NCBI GenBank assembly: GCA_965215035.1
Contig: OZ244040.1
Span: forward strand, 3,596,001-3,660,000
DNA: 64,000 nt
Direction: 5' to 3'
From: Azophilus sp965215035
GTDB lineage: Bacteria > Pseudomonadota > Gammaproteobacteria > Pseudomonadales > Azotimanducaceae
Each line of letters opens with the position of its first letter. The stretch's first letter is position 1. The notes under the pieces were generated by a model. That model did no database searches and was not told the DNA's origin. It saw only the letters and a list, made by a program, of their open reading frames with translations. The translations under genes and the position numbers were made by a program. Below are positions 30,901-42,900 of the stretch, in pieces.

Positions 30901-33900
30901 AGGTCAGCGTGGCGGTCTCGCCGTCGTCGCCCTCGGCCACGCTCGCGTCGGCGATCGACAGCGACGGCGCGTCGTCGTCCTCGATCGTCAGGGTTGCGTT
31001 GTCCGGGGCCGTGATCCCTTGGCTGTTGGCCGCCGTGGCCGAGACCGTCACGGTCTTGTCCGCGGCATCCACATCGTTGTTGACGGCGGTGATCGTCACG
31101 ACGCCGGCGCTCGCGGTCTGGCCCGCCGCGATCGTCAGCGTCGTGTCCGCGCTCAGCGCGTAGTCGCCCGCCGCCGCCGGCGACACCGGCGCCGCCGAGA
31201 CCGTCACCGTGGTCGCCGCGCTCGACGGGCGGTCCAGGGTCGCCGTGACGGTGCTCGTCCCGCCGTTCTCCGTGATCGAGGCCGGGGTCAGCACCAGCGT
31301 CACCGCGGGCGGGCCGTCGTCGTCGGTGATCGTGCCGGTGGCCGCGGCGTCCGCGAGCGTCGCGCCGGGCGCGTTCGACAGGGTCACCGTCAGGGTCTCG
31401 TTGGGCTCGTCCGCGTCGTCGCCCGTCACGGTCACCGAGATCGTCTTGCTTTCGTCTCCGGCGTTGAAGGTCAGGGTTCCGCTCCCCTCGGCGTAGTCCG
31501 TTCCGGCGGTCGCGGTGTCGTCGGACGTCGCCCAGTCCACCGTGACCGGCAGCGTGGCCGCCGGAGCCAAGGTCACCGTGAAGGTCAGCGTGGCGCTCTC
31601 CCCGTCGTCGCCTTCGGTGACGCCGGCGTCGGTGATCGACAGCGACGGCGCGTCGTCGTCCGTGATCGTCAGCGTTACGTTCTGCGGGGCCGTGATCCCC
31701 TGGCCGTTCGTGGCCGTGGCGGATACCGTCACCGTCTTGTCCGCGGCGTCCACGTCATTGTTGACGGCGGTGATCGTCACGACGCCGGCGCTCGCGGTCT
31801 GGCCGGCCGTGATCGTCAATATCGTGTTCGCGCTCAGCGCGTAGTCGCCCGCTGCCGCCGGCGATACGGGCGTGGCCGAGACCGTCACCGTGGTCGCCGC
31901 GCTCGACGGGCGGTCCAGGGTCGCCGTGACGGTGCTCGTCCCGCCGTTCTCCGTGATCGAGGCCGGGGTCAGCACCAGGGTCACCGTCGGCGCGTCGTCG
32001 TCGTCGGTGATCGTGCCGGTGGCCGCGGCGTCCGCGAGCGTCGCGCCGGACGCATTCGACAGGGTCACCGTCAGGGTCTCGTTCGGCTCGTCCGCGTCGT
32101 CGCCCGTCACGGTCACCGCAATCGTCTTGGTTTCGTCTCCGGCGTTGAAGGTCAGGGTTCCGCTCCCCGCGGTGTAGTCCATCCCGGCCTCCGCGGTGCC
32201 GTCGGCGGTCTCCCAGTCCACCGTCACCGGCAGCGTGGCCGCCGGGTCCAGCGTCACCGTGAACGTCAGCATCGCGCTGGTGCCCGGGTCGCCCTCCGTC
32301 ACGCTCGCGTCGGCGATCGAGAGCGACGGGGCGTCGTCGTCGGTGATCGTCAGGGTCGCGCTGTCCGGGGCCGCGATCCCCTGGCCGTTCGTGGCCGTGG
32401 CCAAGACCGTCACCGTCTTGTCCAGGGCGTCCACGGCGTTGTCCACGGCGGTGATCGTCACGACGCCGTTGCTCGCTAGGGAGTCGGCCGGGATGGTCAG
32501 CGTCGTGTTCGCGCTCAGCGCGTAGTCGCCCGCGAGCGCCGGCGATACGGGCGTGGCCGAGACCGTGACCGTGGTCGCCGCGCTCGACGGACGGTCCAGG
32601 GTCGCCGTCACCGTGCTGCTGCCACCGGCCTCCGTGATCGAGGCCGGGTTCAGGACCAGCGTCACCGCCGGCGGGCCGTCGTCGTCGGTGATGGTGCCGG
32701 TGGCCGTGGCGTCCGTGATCGTTGCCCCGGGCGCGTTCGACAGGGTCACCGTCAGGGTCTCGTTCGGCTCGTCCGCGTCGTCGCCCGCCACCGTCACCGT
32801 GACGGTCTTGGTTTCGTCTCCTGTCTCGAAGGTCAGGGTTCCGTTCCCCTCGGCGTAGTCCGTTCCGGCGGTCGCCGTGCCGTCGGCGGTCTCCCAGTCC
32901 ACCGTCACCGGCAGCGTCGCCGCCGGGGACAGCGTCACCGTGAAGGTCAGCGTGGCGCTCTCGCCGTCGTCGCCCTCGGCCACGCTGGCGTCGCCGATCG
33001 ACAGCCCCGGCGCGTCGTCGTCGGTGATCGTCAGCGTCACGTCCTGCGGGGCCGTGACCCCCTGGTCGTTCGTCGCCGTGGCCGACACCGTCACCACCTT
33101 GTCCGCGGCGTCTACATCGTTATTGACGGCGGTGATCGTCACGACGCCGGTGCTCGCCAGGGAGTCGGCCGGAATCGTTAGCGTCGGGTTCGCACTGAGC
33201 GCGTAGTCGCCCGCCACCGCCGGCGATACGGGCGTGGCCGAGACCGTCACCGTCGTCGCCTCGCTCGACGGGCGGTCCAGCGTCGCGGTCACCGTGCTCT
33301 CGCCGCCGTTCTCGCCGATCGAGGCCGGGGTCAGCACCAGCGTCACCGCCGGCGGACCGTCGTCGTCCGTGATCGTCCCCGTTCCCGCGGCGTCCGTGAT
33401 CGTTGCCCCCGGCGCGTTCGACAGCGTCACCGTCAGGGTCTCGTTCGGCTCGTCCGCGTCGTCGCCCGTCACCGTCACCGTGAAGGTCTGGCTGGCGTCG
33501 CCGGTCTCGAAGGTCAGGGTTCCGCTCGCCGCGGTGTAGTCGGTTCCGGCGGTTGCGGTGCCGTCGGACGTCGCCCAGTCCACCTCGACCGGCAGGGTCG
33601 CCGCCGGCGTCAGCGTCACCGTGAAGGTCAGCGTCGCGCTCTCGCCGTCGTCGCCCTCGGCCACGCTCGCGTCGCCGATCGACAGCTCCGGCGCGTCGTC
33701 GTCCTCGATCGTCAGGGTTACGTTGTCCGGAGCCGTGACGCCCTGGCTGTTCGTGGCCGTGGCCGAGACCGTCACCGTCTTGTCCAGCGCGTCCACTTCG
33801 TTGTTCACGGCGGTGATGGTCACCACCCCCGTGCTCGTGGTCTCGCCCGCCGCGATCGTCAACTGGCTCCCGGTCAGCGTGTAGTCGCCCGACACCGCCG

Positions 33901-36900
33901 GGGACACCGGCGTCACGGCCACCGTCACCGTCGTCGGCGCGCTCGACGGGCGGTCCAGCGTCGCTGTGACCGTGCTCTTGCCACCAGCCTCCGTGATCGA
34001 GGCCGGCGTCAGGACCAGGGTCACCGCGGGCGGGCCGTCGTCGTCCGTGATCGTCCCGGTGCCCGTGGCGTCCGCGAGCGTCGCGCCCGATTCGTTCGAG
34101 AGCGTCACCGTGAGCGTCTCGTTCGGCTCGTCCGTGTCGTCGCCCGTCACCGTCACGGTTACGGTCTGGCTGGCGTCGCCGGTACCGAAGGTCAGGGTTC
34201 CGTTCGCGGCGGTGTAGTCCGTTCCGGCGGTCGCGGTGCCGTCGGCGGTCTTCCAGTCCACCGTCACCGGCAGCGTGGCCGCCGGGGTTAGCGTCACCGT
34301 GAAGGTCAGCGTGGCGGTCTCGCCGTCGTCGCCCTCGGTCACGCTCGCGTCGGCGATCGAGAGCGACGGCGCGTCATCGTCGGTGATCGTGAGCGTCGCG
34401 TCCTGCGGGGCCGTGATCCCCTGGCTGTTCGTCGCCGTGGCCGACACCGTCACCGTCTTGTCCAGGGCGTCCACGGAGTTGTTCACGGCGGTGATCGTCA
34501 CGACGCCGGTGCTCGTCAGGGAGTCGGCCGGAATCGTCAGCGTCGGGTTCGCGCTCAGCGCGTAGTCGCCCGCCACCGCCGGCGTCACCGGCGTGGCTGA
34601 TACCGTTACCGTCGTGGCTTCGCTCGACGCCCGGTCCAGGGTTGCCGTCACCGTGCTCCCGCCCCCGGCCTCCGTGATCGAGGCCGGCGTCAGGACCAGC
34701 GTCACCTCGGGCGTGTCGTCGTCGTCCCCCACCGTGATCTCCGCTTCCGAGGAAGTGCCCGGGTAGTAGGCGTCGCCGTCGATCACCGTCAGCGTCAGCC
34801 TCCCGTCCGGCTCGTCCACCTCGTCGTCGTCCGTCGAAAGCGTCACCTGCGTCGTCTCCGCTCCCGCCCCGAAGGTGACCTCCGTCGGCGGCGCGCCCGC
34901 CAATACCCCGTCGCCCCCCGTCAACGAGATCGTCACCACCAACTCCTCCGACAGCCTCCTCGACCGCGTCAGCGTGAACACCGCGTCCACCCCTTCCGTG
35001 ACCTCCGCCCGGTCCGCCGCCACCGTCACCTCCGCGTCGGACTCCGATTCCTGGCCCGGCAGTTCGTCGTCCCGCACCGTCACCGTCGCCGACGACGCCG
35101 AGCCCAGGTCGTAAAGATCGCCGTCCGTCACCGTCAGCGTCAGCGTGGCGTCCGGCTCGTCGGTCCCGTCGTCGTCCGTCACCACCGCCACCCTGACCGT
35201 GGCCTGGTTCGCCGGGATCGTGGCCGTCGTCGGCGCCGCCTGGTCCAGCACCGCGTCCGGGTCGGCGAGCGTGAAGTCCACCCCCAGCGGCGTCGTGACG
35301 TCGGCGCTCGCCCGCGTCAGGACGAAGACCGCGTCCTCGCCCTCCGTGACCTCGGCCGTCTCCGCCGCCACCGTCACCACCGGCGCCGCGTCGTTCTCCG
35401 TGATCGTCAGCATCGCGCTGTCCGGGGCCGTGACGCCCTGGTCGTTCTCCGCCGTGGCCGAGACCGTCACGGTCTTGTTGCCCTCGTACACGGTGTTGTC
35501 CGCGGCGGTGACCGTCACGACGCCCGTGCTCGCCAGGGAGTCGGCCGGAATGGTCAGCGTCGTGTTCGCGCTCAGGGTGTAGTCGGCCGCGAGCGCCGGC
35601 GCCACCGGCGTGGCCGAGACCGTCACCGTCGTATCCGCGCTCGACGGGCGGTCCAGGGTCGCCGTGACCGTGCTGCTGCCACCGGCCTCCGTGATCGAGG
35701 CCGGGTTCAGGACCAGCGTCACCGCCGGCGGCCCGTCGTCGTCCGTGATCGTCCCGGTGGCCGCGGCGTCCGCGAGCGTCGCGCCCGGCGCGTTCGACAG
35801 CGTCACCGTCAGGGTCTCGTTGGGCTCGTCCGCGGCGTCGCCCGTCACCGTCACCGCGACGGTCTTGGTGTCGTCGCCGGTGTTGAAGGTCAGGGTTCCG
35901 TTCGCGGCCGTGTAGTCCGCCCCGGCGGTCGCCGTCCCGTCGGATGTCGCCCAGTCCACCGTGACCGGCAGCGTGGCCGCCGGGTCCAGCGTCACCGTGA
36001 AGGTCAGCGTGGCGCTTGTGCCCGGGTCGCCCTCGGCCACGCTCGCGTCGGCGATCGAGAGCGACGGGGCGTCGTCGTCGGTGATCGTCAGGGTCGCGTT
36101 GTCCGGGGCCGTGACCCCCTGGCCGTTCGTGGCCGTGGCCGAGACCGTCACCGCCTTGTCCAGGGCGTCCACGGCGTTGTCCACGGCGGTGATCGTCACG
36201 ACGCCGTTGCTCGCCAGGGAGTCGGCCGGGATGGTCAGCGTCGTGTTCGCGCTGAGCGCGTAGTCGCCCGCCACCGCCGGCGATACGGGCGTGGCCGAGA
36301 CCGTGACCGTGGTCGCCGCGCTCGACGGACGGTCCAGGGTCGCCGTCACCGTGCTGCTGCCACCGGCCTCCGTGATCGAGGCCGGGTTCAGGACCAGCGT
36401 CACCGCCGGCGGGCCGTCGTCGTCGGTGATGGTGCCGGTGGCCGTGGCGTCCGTGATCGTTGCCCCGGGCGCGTTCGACAGGGTCACCGTCAGGGTCTCG
36501 TTGGGCTCGTCCGCGGCGTCGCCCGTCACCGTCACCGCGACGGTCTTGGTGTCGTCGCCGGTGTTGAAGGTCAGGGTTCCGTTCGCGGCCGTGTAGTCCG
36601 CCCCGGCGGTCGCCGTCCCATCGGCGGTCTCCCAGTCCACGGTCACCGGCAGCGTGGCCGCCGGGTCCAGCGTCACCGTGAAGGTCAGCGTGGCGCTTGT
36701 GCCCGGGTCGCCCTCGGCCACGCTGGCGTCGGCGATCGACAGATCCGGCGCGTCGTCGTCGGTGATCGTCAGCGTTGCGTTGTCCGGGGCCGTGACCCCC
36801 TGGCCGTTCGTGGCCGTGGCCGAGACCGTCACCGGCTTGTCCAGGGCGTCCACATCGTTGTCCACGGCGGTGATCGTCACGACGCCCGTGCTCGCCAGGG

Positions 36901-39900
36901 AGTCGGCCGGGATGGTCAGCGTCGTGTTCGCGCTGAGCGCGTAGTCGTTCGCCACCGCCGGCGATACGGGCGTGGCCGAGACCGTGACCGTGGTCGCCGC
37001 GCTCGACGGACGGTCCAGGGTCGCCGTCACCGTGCTGCTGCCACCGGCCTCCGTGATCGAGGCCGGGTTCAGGACCAGCGTCACCGCCGGCGGGCCGTCG
37101 TCGTCGGTGATGGTGCCGGTGGCCGTGGCGTCCGTGATCGTTGCCCCGGGCGCGTTCGACAGGGTCACCGTCAGGGTCTCGTTGGGCTCGTCCGCGGCGT
37201 CGCCCGTCACCGTCACCGCGACGGTCTTGGTGTCGTCGCCGGTGTTGAAGGTCAGGGTTCCGTTCGCGGCCGTGTAGTCCGCCCCGGCGGTCGCCGTCCC
37301 ATCGGCGGTCTCCCAGTCCACGGTCACCGGCAGCGTGGCCGCCGGGTCCAGCGTCACCGTGAAGGTCAGCGTGGCGCTTGTGCCCGGGTCGCCCTCGGCC
37401 ACGCTGGCGTCGGCAATCGACAGATCCGGCGCGTCGTCGTCGGTGATCGTCAGCGTTGCGTTGTCCGGGGCCGTGACCCCCTGGCCGTTCGTGGCCGTGG
37501 CCGAGACCGTCACCGGCTTGTCCAGGGCGTCCACATCGTTGTCCACGGCGGTGATCGTCACGACGCCCGTGCTCGCCAGGGAGTCGGCCGGAATCGTCAG
37601 CGTCGTGTTCGCGCTGAGCGCGTAGTCGCCCGCCACCGCCGGCGATACGGGCGTGGCCGAGACCGTCACGGTCGTGGCCTCACTCGACGGGCGGTCCAGC
37701 GTCGCCGTCACCGTGCTGCTGCCACCGGCCTCCGTGATCGAGGCCGGGTTCAGGACCAGCGTCACCGCCGGCGGGCCGTCGTCGTCGGTGATGGTGCCGG
37801 TGGCCGTGGCGTCCGCGAGCGTCGCGCCCGGCGCGTTCGACAGCGTCACCGTCAGGGTCTCGTTGGGCTCGTCCGCGTTGTCGCCCGCCACCGTCACCTC
37901 GATGGTCCTGCTGGCGTCGCCGGTGTTGAAGGTCAGGGTTCCGTTCCCCGCGGTGTAGTCGGTTCCGGCGGTCGCGGTGACGTCGGACGTCGCCCATTCC
38001 ACCGTGACCGGCAGCGTCGCCGCCGGGTCCAGCGTCACCGCGAAGGTCAGCGTCGCGCTCTCGCCTTCGTCGCCTTCGTCCACGCTGGCGTCGGCAATCG
38101 ACAGATCCGACGCGTCGTCGTCGGTGATCGTCAGGGTAGCGTCCCGCGGGGCCGTGATCCCCTGGCCGTTCGTCGCCGTGGCCGAGACCGTCACCGCCTT
38201 GTCCAGGGCGTCCACGTTGTTGTCCACGGCGGTGATCGTGACCACCCCCGTGCTCGCCAGGGAGTCGGCCGGGATGGTCAGCGTCGGGTTGGCGCTCAGG
38301 GTGTAGTCGCCCGCCACCGCCGGCGACACCGGCGTGGCCGAGACGGTGATCGTGGTCGGGGCGCTCGACGGGCGGTCCAGGGTCGCGGTCACCGCGCTGC
38401 CGCCGCCGTTCTCCGCGATCGAGGGCGGGGTCAGGACCAGGGTCACCGTGGGCGCGTTGTCGTCGTCGGCGATGGTGCCGGTGGCGGTGGCGTCGGCGAG
38501 TGTTGCGCCGGGCGCGTTCGTCAGGGTTACCGTCAGGGTCTCGTTGGGCTCGTCCGCGGCGTCGCCCGTCACCGTCACCGCGACGGTCTTGGTGTCGTCG
38601 CCGGTGTTGAAGGTCAGGCTGCCGTTCGCCGCCGTGTAGTCCGTGCCGGCGGTCGCGGTGCCGTCGGCGGTGGCCCAGTCCACGGTCACCGGCAGGGTCG
38701 CCGCCGGGTCCAGGGTCACCGTGAAGGTCAGCGTGGCGCTGGTGCCCGCGCCGCCCTCGGCCACGCTCGCGTCGCCAATCGACAGCGCCGGCGCGTCGTC
38801 GTCGGTGATCGTCAGGGTCGCGCTGTCCGGGGCCGTGATCCCCTGGGTGTTCGTGGCCGTGGCCGAGACCGTCACCGTCTTGTCCAGGGCGTCCACGGTG
38901 TTGTCCACGGCGGCGATCGTCACGACGCCGGTGCTCGCCAGGGAGTCGGCCGGGATCGTCAGCGTCCGGTTCGTGCTCAGCGTGTAGTCGCCCGACACCG
39001 CCGGCGATACGGGCGTGGCCGAGACCGTGACCGTGGTCGCCGCGCTCGACGGGCGGTCCAGGGTCGCGGTCACCGCGCTGCTGCCGCTGTCTTCCCCGAT
39101 CGAGGGCGGGGTCAGCACCAGGGTCACCGTGGGTGCATCGTCGTCGTCGGTGATCGTGCCGGTGGCCGCGGCGTCCGCGAGCGTTGCGCCCGGCGCGTTC
39201 GACAGCGTCACCGTCAGGGTCTCGTTGGGCTCGTCCGCGTCGTCGCCCGTCACCGTCACCGAGACGGTCCTGCTGGCGTCGCCGGCCTCGAAGGTCAGGG
39301 TTCCGCTCCCGGCGGTGTAGTCCGTTCCGGCGGTCGCGGTGCCGTCGGCGGTCTGCCAGTCCGCGGTCACCGGCAGCGTCGCCGCCGGGGCCAGGGTCAC
39401 CGTGAAGGTCAGCGTCGCGCTCTCGCCTTCGTCGCCTTCGTCCACGCTGGCGTCGGCAATCGACAGATCCGGCGCGTCGTCGTCGGTGATCGTCAGGGTC
39501 GCGTTGTCCGGGGCCGTGATCCCCTGGCTGTTCGTGGCCGTGGCCGAGACCGTCACGGTCTTGTCCGCGGCGTCGACATCGTTGTTGACGGCGGCGATCG
39601 TCACCACCCCCGTGCTCGCGGTCTGGCCCGCCGGGATCGTCAGCGTCGTGTTCGCGCTGAGCGTGTAGTCGGCCGCCACCGCCGGGTCTACCGGCGTCAC
39701 GGCCACCGTCACCGTCGTGTCCGCGCTCGACGGTCGGTCCAGGGTCGCCGTGACCGTGCTGCTGTCCCCGTTCTCCGCGATCGAGGTGGGGGTCAGGGCC
39801 AGGGTCACCGCGGGCGGGCCGTCGTCGTCGGCGATGGTCCCGGTGGCCGTGGCCTTCCCGATAGTCGCGCCCGATTCGTTCGACAGGGTCACCGTCAGGG

Positions 39901-42900
39901 CCTCGTTGGGCTCGTCGGCGTCGTCGCCCGCCACGGTCACCAAGATCGTCTGGCTCTCGTCGCCGGTGTTGAAGGTCAGGCTTCCGTTCCCGGCCGTGTA
40001 GTCCGTCCCGGCCTCCGCGGTGCCGTCGGCGGTCGCCCAGTCCACGGTCACCGGCAGCGTCGCCGCCGGGGACAGGGTTACGGTGAAGGTCAGCGTGGCG
40101 CTGGTGCCGGAGTCGCCCTCGGCCACGCTCGCGTCGGCGATCGACAGGCTCGGCGCGTCGTCGTCGGTGATCGTCAGCGTTACGTTCTGCGGGGCGGTGA
40201 TTCCCTGGTCGTTCTCCGCCGTGGCCGAGACGGTCACGGTCTTGTCCGTGGCGTCCACATCGTTGTTGACGGCGGCGATCGTCACGACGCCGGTGCTCGC
40301 GGTCTGGCCCGCCGCGATGGTCAGCGTCGTGTTCGCGCTGAGCGTGAAGTCGCTCGCCACCGCGGGCGATACCGGCGTGGCCGTCACCGTCAGGGTGGTG
40401 GCGGCGACCGACGCCCGGTCCAGGGTCGCCGTCACCGCGCTGCTGCCGCCGTTCTCGCCGATCGAGGGCGGGGTCAGGATCAGCGTCACGGTCGGCGTGT
40501 CGTCGTCGTCCGTGATGGTGCCGGTGGCCGTCGCGTCCGAAAGCGTCGCGCCCGATTCGTTCGACAGGGTCACCGTGAGGGTCTCGTTCGGCTCGTCCGC
40601 GTCGTCGCCCGCCACGGTCACCGCGACGGCCTTGCTGGCGTCGCCGGTCTCGAAGGTCAGGGTTCCGTTCCCGGCCGTGTAGTCCGCGCCGGCGGTCGCG
40701 GTGCCGTCGGCGGTCGCCCAGTCCACGGTCACCGGAAGCGTGGCCGCCGGAGCCAGCGTCACCGTGAAGGTCAGCGTGGCGCTGGCGCCCTGGTCGCCCT
40801 CGGCCACGCTGGCGTCGGCGATCGACAGTTCCGGCGCGTCGTCGTCGGTGATCGTCAGCGTCGCGTCCCGCGGAGCCGTGACCCCCTGGCTGTTCGCCGC
40901 CGTGGCCGACACCGTCACGGTCTTGTCCGCGGCGTCCACATCGTTATTGACGGCGGTGATCGTCACGACGCCGGTGCTCGCGGTCTGGCCCGCGGCGATC
41001 GTCAGCGTCGGGTTCGCGCTCAGCGCGTAGTCGCCCGCCACCGCCGGCGATACGGGCGTGGCCGAGACCGTCACCGTCGTCGCCTTGCTCGACGCCCGGT
41101 CCAGCGTCGCCGTCACCGCGCTGCTGCCGCCGTTCTCGCCGATGGAAGCCGGGGTCAGCACCAGCGTCACCGCCGGCGGACCGTCGTCGTCGGTGATCGT
41201 CCCCGTTCCCGCGGCGTCCGCGAGCGTCGCGCCCGATTCGTTCGACAACGTCACCGTCAACGTCTCGTTGGGCTCGTCCGCGTCGTCGCCCGCCACCGTC
41301 ACCGAGATCGTCTTGCTCTCGTCTCCGGTCTCGAAGGTCAGAGTTCCGCTCCCCGCGGTGTAGTCCATCCCGGCCTCCGCGGTGCCGTCGGCGGTCGCCC
41401 AGTCCACCGTCACCGGCAGCGTCGCCGCCGGGGACAGCGTCACCGTGAACGTCAGCGTGGCGGTCTCGCCCGCGTCGCCCTCGGCCACGCTCGCGTCGGC
41501 GATCGACAGCTCCGGCGCGTCGTCGTCGGTGATCGTCAGCGTCGCGTCCTGCGGGGCCGTGACCCCCTGGCTGTTCGTCGCCGTGGCCGATACCGTCACG
41601 GCCTTGTCCGCGGCGTCCACGTCGTTATTGACGGCGGTGATCGTCACGACGCCGGTGCTCGCGGTCTGGCCCGCGGCGATCGTCAGCGTCGGGTTCGCGC
41701 TCAGCGCGTAGTCGCCCGCCACCGCCGGCGATACCGCCTCCGCCGAGACCGTCACCGTCGTCTCCTCGCTCGACGCACGATCCAGGGTCGCGGTCACCGT
41801 GCTGACTTCGCCGTTCTCCGTGATCGAGGCCGGCGTCAGGACCAGCGTCACCGCCGGCGGTCCGTCGTCGTCGGTGATCGTGCCGGTGGCCGGCCCCTCC
41901 GGGACCGTAATCGTGGACATCGAGTTCGATCTGGAATGCTCCGGCTGCTGCTCCGGAGCGCCCGGACCCTCCGGGTTCGAGAGCGTGACCAGCACGGTTT
42001 CGTCCGGCTCGTCGGTCTCGTCGCCGCTCACCTGAACCGTGATCTTCTTCTCGGTCTCACCGGCCCCGAACGTGAGCGTGCCCTGCTCCGGGTCGTAGTC
42101 GTCGCCGCCTTCGTCGGCCGCGCCGCCGCTCGTGGCCGACCCGTCGCCGACCACGTAGTCCACCGTCACGGTTCCGGTCGACGGCGGATCCAGCGTCACG
42201 GTGAACTCGAGCTCCGTCGTGCCCGCATCGCCCTCTTCCACGCTCGGTGCATCGATCGAGATCGCGTGATCGTCGTTCAGGATCGTGCCGGTGCCCATGA
42301 GAATGGGAGCGTCGTGGGTTCCGAGTCCCAAGTCCGGAGCATAGAAATAAGCCTTCAGCGTTTCGTCAGGCTCGATCTCGTCGTCGCTCCAGATTGTGAT
42401 CCGGCAGAAGAACAAACTCCTGTCGGCAGCGAAACCGTAAGAATCGCCAAGATTGAAACCATACGCAAATGCCCAGGTTGGAGTTTCAGTGTTTGTTGCG
42501 TCTACATAGTAATCGTTATCGGAATGGTCGCGGTCACGGTATACACCTCCCCCCGCCGTGCCTTCCTCTGCAAGGCAATAAACAACTGCACCAACATGCA
42601 CAGCCTGGCTCAAATCCGCTACGAAATATAAGAACTCCTGCGTGTCACGACTGCCCCAGCCCTCCGGGAAGGGAGGCGTATTCGTTACTAATCGACGCCC
42701 CTCCAGCACACTCACCGAATCGTCCCGAATCGTGTAGGTGAGGATGTCGTCGTTGTTGATCGTCCCGATGCCCGGACCCGAAATCGTGAACGAGCTCCCC
42801 TCCGGGCCGTCCGGGTTGGAAAGTTCGACCTTCATCGTGTCGTCGAACTCGAACGTCCCGTCGCCGTTGACCGTTACCGTGATCGTCCGGGTTGTCGTAT

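Larger units (their letters stand above)
22120..41880 (-). repeat. Calx-beta array: ~26 double units of ~678-681 bp
   Basis: Units recur with period 678 or 681 bases, each encoding two Calx-beta-like domains. Neighbouring units often match almost perfectly at DNA level, for example 36291-36971 with 36972-37652. The array is broken into three sub-arrays by variant blocks at about 29.62-30.29 kb and 34.72-35.39 kb. Confidence 0.9.

Noticed and set aside
22120..41880. Regular repeats considered as a CRISPR array
   Set aside because: Period ~680 bp, fully coding, no short repeats with unique spacers and no cas genes.
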